Of a DNA stretch of 64,000 nucleotides, positions 33,127 through 40,462 are shown piece by piece. The position numbers were made by a program, and so were the translations under genes. Source of the DNA: Caldilineaceae bacterium. Its GTDB lineage: Bacteria > Chloroflexota > Anaerolineae > Caldilineales > Caldilineaceae. The stretch covers positions 12,951 through 76,950 of the forward strand of contig JACKBC010000034.1 of the NCBI GenBank assembly GCA_020634755.1, in the 5' to 3' direction. Each line of letters begins with the position of its first letter. Within the stretch, counting starts at the first letter, position 1. The notes under the pieces were generated by a model. The model searched no databases and was not told where the DNA came from. It saw only the letters and a program-made list of their open reading frames with translations.

Positions 33127-33769
33127 TATAACAGTTGGCCCAGAACTGGCTGGTCAAATTGCCAATGGGCAGCCCCCGCGGGCGCGTGGCCGCCAGCAGA
33201 TTATCACCAGGAAAATAGACCATTTCGTACGCCTCGTCAAGCACGCCCACGCCGCTGGTCAAAATCTGCCGGATCAGCCGCCGCATGGGCCCGTCTTGAA
33301 TGCGCCGAAAGAGGATGCGCTGCAAAATAGCGTGGTCAATGCTGGGGAAGAATTGCTTCACGTCACACGGCAGCACATAGCGATAGCGCGCCATCCACTG
33401 CTGGCACTGGTCCAGCGCCCGATGCGTGCCTTTGCCCACCCGGTTGGCGTATGAATGATAGATAAACGAACGCTCAAAAGCCGGCTCAATCATGTTGCAC
33501 AACGCATGGTGAACCACCCGATCCCTGAACGGCGCCGCGCTAATCAGCCGCTGCTTAGGTTCATGGATCGTAAAATTTACATAGCCTCCCGGTCGGTACG
33601 TCTCGCTGGCCAGCTCATCGCGCAGCGCAATCAGATTATCCTCCAGCCGAAACTCAAACGCCGCCGCCGGCCCCCGCGACCGCTTCCCCTTAGCCGCCTT
33701 GCGATACGCCCAATACAAATTGGACCACGCATGGAGCTCCGCATAGCTTTTATCAACCTGTGTAATCAT
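33107..33769 (-). CDS. DGR reverse transcriptase, N-terminal part
   Basis: First part of the RT, about 220 aa. Visible motifs in order: N-x-x-W-A-Y-R-K-A near the start, F-x-x-R-L-E-D-N-L, R-P-G-G-Y-V-N-F, motif 3 region F-R-D-R-V-V-H-H-A, motif 3 C-D-V-K-Q-F-F-P-S-I-D (first catalytic Asp) and motif 4, R-G-L-P-I-G-N-L-T-S-Q. The I-G-x-x-x-S-Q form of motif 4 is diagnostic of DGR-type RTs. The frame leaves the RT after W-A-N-C-Y and ends inside the 79-bp insertion. Start at 33769 (M-I-T-Q-V-D-K-S-Y) fits other DGR RTs; an extension to 33796 exists. It is upstream of avd and TR. Confidence 0.92.
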   Translation of the reverse strand: MITQVDKSYAELHAWSNLYWAYRKAAKGKRSRGPAAAFEFRLEDNLIALRDELASETYRPGGYVNFTIHEPKQRLISAAPFRDRVVHHALCNMIEPAFERSFIYHSYANRVGKGTHRALDQCQQWMARYRYVLPCDVKQFFPSIDHAILQRILFRRIQDGPMRRLIRQILTSGVGVLDEAYEMVYFPGDNLLAATRPRGLPIGNLTSQFWANCYTWLCHR

Positions 33770-33964
33770 CGCTCCCTCCGTGCCTCGCACACACAAGTAG
33801 TGCGTCGCACCGCCCCGCAGCCGCTACCGCCCTATCCGCCGCCTCCACGGGGGTGCGTCGCACATAACCCCACGCGCATCAGCCACCCTCGCGCGTGCCC
33901 TCCCTCTCCTAGCGCAGCGGCCAGGCTTCGCCCTGAGCATCGTCGAAGAGGGCCGGGGTGGGGT

Positions 33965-34146
33965 CCCGCGCCGCACTGGCGCGGCCTGCGGCCCCAAAAA
34001 ATTTTCGCGCGCCGCAGGCGGCGGCGATTGCGCTGGGGGACACCCCCAGACCCCCGAATCCGCCTGGCGGCGGCTGAGAGAGGGCAGAGCGGCGCCCCTG
34101 GCGCCTGTCCCAGCGAGCGCCCACAGGGCGTCAGAGATCAGAGTCC
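33965..34146 (-). repeat. DGR target 3' cassette 2
   Basis: Counterpart of 26350-26526 after target 2: GCCGC-rich hairpin (about 34014-34028), CCGCC-TGGC-GGCGG, and GGCGCC-CCT-GGCGCC (34091-34105). 33797-33964 holds only repeat debris, including a CTGAGC-TCGAAG unit near 33933. Confidence 0.8.
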
Positions 34147-36816
34147 TCAGTGCCCAGCGCGACAGAGGCCGGGGGACACAACTCGCAAACCCACCCCGAG
34201 GTCCCGATCCCGCGGGTCGAGGAGGTCCCGGTACGCACACCGCATACCGCCGCGCGAGCTGCCGAACGCACCCCCACGCAACACACGACCAACGTCATGT
34301 AGTGCATTTAGATTCTCGCGTCCATCATCTATGACATATGGATAGTTAAACACATCTTCATACTGCAATTTCTCAGAATTCCACGTGCCATAGCACGATT
34401 GTGTCCACTCCCACACGTTGCCCGCCATGTCGGCCGCCCCACATTTGGCGTTGCCGCTGGGAAAAATGCCCACTGCACTGGTGACGCCAATACCGGTTTC
34501 GCTCATATTGCAGTGCGCCGCGTCAAAGTCGCCCGGCCATGGATAGATTTGAGCGGGGCCTGAGCCTGTCGATGGCCCACGCGCCGCTCGCTCCCACTCC
34601 GCTTCTGTGGGCAGACGCACTTCCTGACCACTCACCTCGGACAGCCACGCACAATAGGCCATGGCCTCATACCAGCTCACCCCCACCTGCGGATGGTTGG
34701 GTGTTTCAAACTCACCGCCATAGCTTTCGGGTCCCGAAATTTCTTCCTCTCGGCGCCAGCGCCAGCCCGCCTGCGTCCAAAATCGTTCGGACTCATAGCC
34801 CCCCGCCGCCACAAATGCCCCATATTGCGCCACCGTGATTGGATAGCGGCTGATGCAATATGGCTCCTGAATCAGCGTACAGGTAAATTGCGGCGTCTCA
34901 TCACTATGTGCGTCGCCATCCACCTTTTTGTCGCTGCCCATCACAAATGGCCCTGGCGCAATCTCACACCATTCAATGTCGGGCGCCCCATTTTTCAGGC
35001 CCACCCCCGGCCGCGGGTCGCCCATGATGCCCAAAACAGCACCGGCATCGGCCCGTTCGCGCGGTGTCAATTGCGTCTGTGCCACCAGATCCACCAGACG
35101 CCCGGTCAGCCGCTGCAAATAAACGGAGCCACCGTCCGGATCATCATCCTGCACAACGGCCTCTCTACCTACCAGCCGCGCCATCTGTCCCGACCAGACC
35201 AGGCAGCGCCACTCTTGCTCGCTCTGCGGCTGCACATGGGCACAGAGCCTATACATGAGGTCCAGCAGCGCCGTATCATTGCGCCGGTTGTGGAACAGCT
35301 CTTCCGCCCCCAGCTGGGCCGCTAAATACCAAAAGTCGCCTTCCGCTGCCAAGACGCGAAATGTGCGCTCTATCCCGCGGCCATCTACCAATTGGCAGGC
35401 GGTCAAATACTCCTGAAATGTGCGGTGTGCAAAGCGATAGGTGTGCGGTCGATTGGCTTCGGGCGCGCCCCCTTCTCCCACCAGCAAACCCGCTCGCCGG
35501 TCCACGTAGTCTAAGAAATGGTTCGCCAACGAAAAGTCGCCCAAATTATTCGGCTCTTCCAGCATCAGCAACGCATCGGCCCGCGTGAGATCGCCCTGGC
35601 TGGCCGCTTCCCGTTTGTGGCTGGCGTGGGCCAACCGTTCCACAATGCGCCGCATGCGCTGCCCATCGTTCAGCACGTGCGCCAGCGCCGGCGCCACGTC
35701 CACCCCCTTGTGGCTCTGCCAGCGCAGCAGCAGCACCTGCACCGCCCGCTCATACAAGCGCACCCGCTGTCTGGGCAGTCCCACATCCTCCTGGTGTATT
35801 ATCGCCATGGTCGTCAGCAGCATGGGGTTAACCGCCAGCTCAAACAGCGTTGGCGCCAGCGCTGCATTAGTCAGATCCGCCTGACGTGACCCAATATCCT
35901 CGGAGCGCAGCCGCCCCAGTTCGGCTTGCGCCCCATACCAGCCTTGCACAAAACCGCGAATCTGTTGCCGCGTAAAGGGGGCCAGCGTATGGTCGACAAA
36001 GCCCGGCAGCACCGCCGCGCCCACATACGAGCGCGAACGGCAGGTCACCAATACATGGCCGACGCGCGGATAGCTCTCCAACAGCGCATCCAGCGCATTG
36101 CGCACGTGGCCCCTTGCGTCCTCCGGCGTCTCGTCCAGTCCATCAAAAATCAGCAGCACGTTTCCCCGCTGCAGCATCTGATCCAGCAGCGGCAGGCAGC
36201 CCGCACCGTGATGTTTCTCCAACTCCACCTGCCACTGCGCGCGGATGGCCGCCACCAGCGCCGTCTTTTGGTCCGGCGCCGGCATCTGTGCCCGCGCCAC
36301 CTGCTGCAAGCGCGGCGCCAGGTCGCGCAGCGTCACCAACAGCGGCAGCGTCTCCGCCGCCCAACCGTCGGGGCCCGTCTCTACACCCAAGTTGGCCCCG
36401 GCCAGCCACGCCGCCAACTGGCGCACAAAAGTACTCTTGCCTGCGCCTGGGTCACCCAGCAGCACCAGCCGCGTCTCCTGGGTGGCCGCATCCAAAGCCG
36501 CCAGCGGGCGCTCACCCTGCTCATGTAGCCGCTGCTCCTTGCGCGCTGCCTTTTCCGCCTCCGTCAGTGCCACGCGCGTGGTCGTATCCAGATCCACATA
36601 GACCTGATCCAGCCGCACCTGCTCGGTCGTCGAGGCGCCACCGCCCATGGCCGCCAGCGGCAGCACGTGGCAGCGCTGACGCAGCATCTCCAGATACATG
36701 CGCCGCGCCCCTTCCACATCCACGCGTTCTCCCTCAAACACATTCAGATCTCCAGCCACATTCACCTGGTCGCGCAGCTGCTGATTCTGCTGGTTAAACC
36801 CCTGCCCACCACTCAT
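34147..36816 (-). CDS. DGR target 2: NACHT STAND with FGE/C-lectin-fold variable domain
   Basis: About 889 aa from the ATG at 36816, chosen for GGGAGAGG seven bases upstream. Motif B at the extreme N-terminus (F-N-Q-Q-N-Q-Q-L-R-D-Q-V-N-V-A-G-D). NACHT ATPase: P-loop G-D-P-G-A-G-K-S, Walker B V-L-L-I-F-D-G-L-D-E-T, sensor V-T-C-R. FGE-like domain at the C-terminus, nearly the same as in target 1, although the ATPase parts differ; its last segment is more like target 3. Between E-R-A-A-R-G and Y-P-W it carries the in-frame repeat-derived insert P-S-T-G-S-G. The variable repeat covers the last 40 residues. Confidence 0.93.
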   Translation of the reverse strand: MSGGQGFNQQNQQLRDQVNVAGDLNVFEGERVDVEGARRMYLEMLRQRCHVLPLAAMGGGASTTEQVRLDQVYVDLDTTTRVALTEAEKAARKEQRLHEQGERPLAALDAATQETRLVLLGDPGAGKSTFVRQLAAWLAGANLGVETGPDGWAAETLPLLVTLRDLAPRLQQVARAQMPAPDQKTALVAAIRAQWQVELEKHHGAGCLPLLDQMLQRGNVLLIFDGLDETPEDARGHVRNALDALLESYPRVGHVLVTCRSRSYVGAAVLPGFVDHTLAPFTRQQIRGFVQGWYGAQAELGRLRSEDIGSRQADLTNAALAPTLFELAVNPMLLTTMAIIHQEDVGLPRQRVRLYERAVQVLLLRWQSHKGVDVAPALAHVLNDGQRMRRIVERLAHASHKREAASQGDLTRADALLMLEEPNNLGDFSLANHFLDYVDRRAGLLVGEGGAPEANRPHTYRFAHRTFQEYLTACQLVDGRGIERTFRVLAAEGDFWYLAAQLGAEELFHNRRNDTALLDLMYRLCAHVQPQSEQEWRCLVWSGQMARLVGREAVVQDDDPDGGSVYLQRLTGRLVDLVAQTQLTPRERADAGAVLGIMGDPRPGVGLKNGAPDIEWCEIAPGPFVMGSDKKVDGDAHSDETPQFTCTLIQEPYCISRYPITVAQYGAFVAAGGYESERFWTQAGWRWRREEEISGPESYGGEFETPNHPQVGVSWYEAMAYCAWLSEVSGQEVRLPTEAEWERAARGPSTGSGPAQIYPWPGDFDAAHCNMSETGIGVTSAVGIFPSGNAKCGAADMAGNVWEWTQSCYGTWNSEKLQYEDVFNYPYVIDDGRENLNALHDVGRVLRGGAFGSSRGGMRCAYRDLLDPRDRDLGVGLRVVSPGLCRAGH
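34173..34290 (-). repeat. DGR variable repeat VR2
   Basis: 118 bp aligned to the template with 20 differences, 18 at template adenines. The most diversified of the four copies; reads G-A-F-G-S-S-R-G-G-M where the template reads G-A-F-N-N-T-R-D-N-M. Confidence 0.95.
34557..34577. repeat. CTGAGCC-GTCGA repeat inside target 2
   Basis: In-frame copy of the palindromic unit at 23364-23387, read as S-T-G-S-G in the FGE domain. Confidence 0.75.
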
Positions 36817-36964
36817 CTGATTCCTCTCCCTCATCACAATCCACATACATTTCTACAGTCATGCGGCCACTGCCCACCCCGTGCGTCGCACCCACCCCGC
36901 GCACGGGCCCACCGTCGCGCGTGCCCGGCCCTCCCCTAGCGCAGCGGCCAGGGGAGGGCCGGGG

Positions 36965-37152
36965 AGGGGTCGCGCGCCGCACTGGAGTAGCCTGCGGCGC
37001 ACATAAAAATCGCGCGCGCCGCCTTCGGCGGCGTTTCCGCTGGGGGACACCCCCAGACCCCCGAATCCGCCTGACGGCGGCTGAGAGAGGGCAGAGCGGC
37101 GACAAGTCGCCTGTCCCAGCGAGCGCCCACAGGGCGTCAGAGTGCAGAGCCC
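36965..37152 (-). repeat. DGR target 3' cassette 3 with compensatory stem change
   Basis: Counterpart of 26350-26526 after target 3. The third hairpin here is GGCGAC-AA-GTCGCC (37098-37111) where cassettes 1 and 2 have GGCGCC-CCT-GGCGCC; a C-G pair has become A-T with the loop also changed. 36817-36964 holds only GC-rich repeats. Confidence 0.85.
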
Positions 37153-39984
37153 TCAGCGCCCAGCGCCACAGAGGCCGGGGGACACAACTCGCAAACCCAC
37201 CCCGAAGTACCGATGACGAGGGTCGAAGTTGTACCGGTACGCACACCGCACATAGTCGCGCGAGTTGAAGAACGCACCCCCACGCAACACACGACCGATG
37301 TCATCCGATGCGTCCAAATTCTCGCGCCCATCATCCGCTACATATGGATAGTTGAACACATCTTCATACTGCAATTTCTCAGAATTCCACGTGCCATAGC
37401 ACGACCGTGTCCACTCCCACACATTGCCCGCCATATCCAAGCCGCCATCTGGGCTGGCCCCTTCCGGAAAGATGCCCACCGGCGTTGTTTGTATCAAGCC
37501 CAATTCAAAACAATTGCACTTGGTGGCCTCAAACGTATCCCCCCACGGATAGCGCCGCGCCGCGGCGGCTGAGCCTGTCGAAGCCCCCCGCGCCGCCCGC
37601 TCCCACTGCGCCTCGCTAGGCAGCATAACGATGCGCCCCGTCACCTGGCTCAGCCACGCACAGTAGGCCATGCCGTCGTGCCAGCTCACGTATACCACCG
37701 GATGGCTCTCCAACCCCTTGGGCGGCCGCCCATCTTCCCAATGCTCTGGCGCTTCGTGACCGCTCGCCTCTACAAAAAGCTGGTACTGGGCGTTGGTAAT
37801 CGGCGTGCGCGCCATGCAAAACGCTTCCAGCCGCACTTTGTGGACCGGTTTTTCCCGATCGGTTCCCTCGTCATCGCCCATCCAAAATTCACCCGCCGCA
37901 ATCTGCACCCACTCGGGTTCGCCAAAGGGCGGGCTCCAATATTGGTCGCCGCCGATGCGTCCCAGCGCCTGCGCCGCCGCTACCCGCCGTTGGGTCAGCG
38001 CCGCAGGGCTCATCCCGCGCTGCACCCGCGCCCAGATGGCCGCCATGCGGCCCTGCGGCGCCGGCGTCTCCAGCTCACGGCGCAACTTTCGCTCTACGAC
38101 GTGCTCCAGGTTGCCCTCCACCCGGCTGCCGCCCACATCGCGCAAACACTCTGCCGCCAAAATCAGGTTGTGGTAGGGTTCCGGCTCCTCTTTGGTCTCC
38201 GCAATGGCCTGGATCAGCCGCGTGGTTTTGGACTTGCTCTGCGTGCTCAAATGACCCGCCGCCAGCAGGATCACCTCGCGCCACCAGGGGCTGGCCAGCC
38301 GCGCCCGCGTGTAACCAATATAATCATCTTCGCCAGCCACCGCCAGCGCCGCCAAATATTCCTGGAAGGTCAGGTGCGAAAAGGCGTAGACGCCCTCGCC
38401 GCGCGCGGTCAGCAGCCCCGTGCGCGCTTCAATCACGCCCAGGAAGCGCTCCACGGCCCGGCTGGCCGCGCGCTCCTCCGGCACCAGGTCAAAGAAAAGC
38501 TGGTTGAGCAGATGCTCAAGGTCCGCCCGCTCCATCTCCTTGAGGTCCAGCTCGTGCATGTGCAGCGCCACCGCCTGCAGCATGAGCCGCCGGTCGCCGG
38601 TGTCAAAGGGTTCGCCCTCCAGAATGGGCGCCTCTGCTACCCCGCGCGCTTCGTCCCATTTGCCCAGCAGCACATCCACCGCTTCGGCATACAGCTCGGC
38701 CCGCCGGTCCGGCAGCTTGACGCGGTCGCGATGCACCATGGCAATCACCGTCAGCATCAGCGGGTTGATGGCCAGGTCGCGAATGCGTTCGCTGCCGCCA
38801 ATGGCCGCCATCAGTTGGCGCGTCTGCTCCCCGGCATAGGCGTCAGCGCTGGCCCCCGGCCCCATCTGCCCCACGGCCACCAGCCGGTGCCAGTTGAGCA
38901 GAAAGCGCTCAATATCGGCCAGGTTAAAGTCCAGCACGGTGGTGGGCGTAAACTCTTCGCCCAGCCGCGCCGCCCCGCTGTAGCCCACAATACGACTAGT
39001 CACCACATAGCGACAGTGCGGATAGGCGCGCGCAAAATTCTCCACCAGCCGCGCCACCCGCTGGCGCAGTTGCGGGTCCGCCACCTCATCCAGTCCATCC
39101 AGCAAAATCAGCGCCTGGCCCGCAGTGAGCCATTCATCAAAAAAGCTGTCCTCCAACTCGATCCGCTCGTTGCGCAGCGAGGTCAGCAAAAACTCCAGCA
39201 GCACGCCGTGACCATCCACCCCGCTGTCGGGCCGGTCGTGCAAAAAACGCCCGATCTGTCGCAGATGCAGCAGCACCGGCAGCTTGCCCGGCGCCTCTTC
39301 ACCCAGCTTCTCCTGCGTAACGGCCGTACCATCGGCCAGGTCCTGGGCATAGAGCAGCGCCAGATAGCGCGTCAGCGTGGTCTTGCCGCTGCCCGGGTCG
39401 CCCAGCACCACCAGCCGCCCGTGGTCGGCCAGCGCCTGCTCCACCGCCACTGTCACCATTTCGGTCACCATCTCGGTCGCCAGCCGCCGTCCCGGCGCCC
39501 CCGACCACCGGCGGCGCCCATCTTCACCGGGCGCCAGCTCCTGCATCTCGCCCAGCCAGCGCGCGTCCAGCTCGGCGTCGCTCACCAGCCGCTCCTGCCG
39601 CGCCCGCAGCCGGATGTAGATGCGGTCCAGCTCAATGTGCACCAGCTTGCCGCCCGAGCGGATGCCCTGCAACTGCAAATAGCGGTTGCGGCTGATCACG
39701 TGCTGCAAATAGCGCCCCAACGCCGTCTCGCGAACCACCGCCCGCATAGAGACCGGCGCCTCGCCCAACACCACCGTGGCCCCCTCCGCCGCATAGACGA
39801 CGGTGCCCTCGTATTCGTGCTTGTCGCCGGCCACGTTGGTCTGCTGGTTCACGTGCTGGTCGCCTTGCCCAAAGACAGTTGGAGGCCTCTCTGCCTGGTT
39901 GGCGTCACCCGTCGTTTTGGCCGCTAGCTCCTGCTTCAGCCGTTCTATCTCAGCCAGAAGCTCTTCGTGCGATTGTTTGCTCAT
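37153..39984 (-). CDS. DGR target 3: NACHT STAND with FGE/C-lectin-fold variable domain
   Basis: 943 aa. N-terminal coiled coil (L-L-A-E-I-E-R-L-K-Q-E-L-A-A-K), motif B (F-G-Q-G-D-Q-H-V-N-Q-Q-T-N-V-A-G-D, about 38-56), then NACHT with P-loop G-D-P-G-S-G-K-T, Walker B L-I-L-L-D-G-L-D-E-V and V-T-S-R. The FGE-like domain (G-E-F-W-M-G-D, P-I-T-N-A-Q-Y, V-S-W-H-D-G-M-A-Y-C-A-W-L) ends in the variable repeat. It has the same repeat-derived insert (A-S-T-G-S-A) between R-G and Y-P-W as targets 2 and 4. The N-terminus is closely related to target 4. Confidence 0.93.
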   Translation of the reverse strand: MSKQSHEELLAEIERLKQELAAKTTGDANQAERPPTVFGQGDQHVNQQTNVAGDKHEYEGTVVYAAEGATVVLGEAPVSMRAVVRETALGRYLQHVISRNRYLQLQGIRSGGKLVHIELDRIYIRLRARQERLVSDAELDARWLGEMQELAPGEDGRRRWSGAPGRRLATEMVTEMVTVAVEQALADHGRLVVLGDPGSGKTTLTRYLALLYAQDLADGTAVTQEKLGEEAPGKLPVLLHLRQIGRFLHDRPDSGVDGHGVLLEFLLTSLRNERIELEDSFFDEWLTAGQALILLDGLDEVADPQLRQRVARLVENFARAYPHCRYVVTSRIVGYSGAARLGEEFTPTTVLDFNLADIERFLLNWHRLVAVGQMGPGASADAYAGEQTRQLMAAIGGSERIRDLAINPLMLTVIAMVHRDRVKLPDRRAELYAEAVDVLLGKWDEARGVAEAPILEGEPFDTGDRRLMLQAVALHMHELDLKEMERADLEHLLNQLFFDLVPEERAASRAVERFLGVIEARTGLLTARGEGVYAFSHLTFQEYLAALAVAGEDDYIGYTRARLASPWWREVILLAAGHLSTQSKSKTTRLIQAIAETKEEPEPYHNLILAAECLRDVGGSRVEGNLEHVVERKLRRELETPAPQGRMAAIWARVQRGMSPAALTQRRVAAAQALGRIGGDQYWSPPFGEPEWVQIAAGEFWMGDDEGTDREKPVHKVRLEAFCMARTPITNAQYQLFVEASGHEAPEHWEDGRPPKGLESHPVVYVSWHDGMAYCAWLSQVTGRIVMLPSEAQWERAARGASTGSAAAARRYPWGDTFEATKCNCFELGLIQTTPVGIFPEGASPDGGLDMAGNVWEWTRSCYGTWNSEKLQYEDVFNYPYVADDGRENLDASDDIGRVLRGGAFFNSRDYVRCAYRYNFDPRHRYFGVGLRVVSPGLCGAGR
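37179..37296 (-). repeat. DGR variable repeat VR3
   Basis: 118 bp aligned to the template with 15 differences, 14 at template adenines; reads G-A-F-F-N-S-R-D-Y-V. Confidence 0.95.
37567..37585. repeat. CTGAGCC-GTCGAAG repeat inside target 3
   Basis: In-frame copy of the unit at 23364-23387, at the same place in the FGE domain as in target 2. Confidence 0.75.
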
Positions 39985-39995
39985 AACCTTTGCAC

Positions 39996-40439
39996 CTATC
40001 TGGGTCGGGGGCGCCGCTTGCTGCGCCCGCTGGATGCTCCTGAAGAGCCAATGGTATACTCACGACTTATGCAGCGCCAGTAGATCGCCAGCAAAGAAAT
40101 TATCTCTTGCGGATTAACTTTTACCGAGTCTTGCGTAAGTTCTAATCCTTCGTGTGTTCCAATCGAGAGAAATGTTTGATATCTTGTTTTTTGGAGACTT
40201 TGCATCTCCTGGAATAGAATAGAGGCCCTTGGGCTCTTATGAGGATAACAACATCTAGCCACAGTTGCATTATAGTCTATGTAGAGTCCAGATTGGCGCC
40301 CATCGTACCACATCTCAACCTTGTAATCAATCCCTTTGCAAAATAGTCGCTTTCCAAGCGCATAATCTTTCACGCTCTGCCGCGCTACCGAAAGGAAAAA
40401 TAGTTTCATAGCGTCCATATAGCGATGTACGAAATACAT
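39996..40439 (-). CDS. Hypothetical protein
   Basis: About 147 aa from the ATG at 40439; an ORF extends to 40481, but this would overlap the divergent gene starting at 40463. The sequence has a protein-like composition (Y-F-V-H-R-Y-M-D-A-M-K-L-F-F, K-V-E-M-W-Y-D-G-R, L-Y-I-D-Y-N-A-T-V) and ends in a basic tail. I do not recognise a family. It shares the intergenic region with the divergent STAND gene and may be transcribed with the receptor 37153-39984 that follows 11 bp later. AT-richer than target 3. Confidence 0.5.
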   Translation of the reverse strand: MYFVHRYMDAMKLFFLSVARQSVKDYALGKRLFCKGIDYKVEMWYDGRQSGLYIDYNATVARCCYPHKSPRASILFQEMQSLQKTRYQTFLSIGTHEGLELTQDSVKVNPQEIISLLAIYWRCISREYTIGSSGASSGRSKRRPRPR

Positions 40440-40462
40440 CCCTCTCAAGTCAGGTTCGGCCA

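Noticed and set aside
37678..39927. A 749-aa open frame on the + strand
   Set aside because: Shadow of DGR target 3. The opposite strand encodes clear NACHT and FGE domains; this frame is Arg/His/Gln-rich with no motifs.
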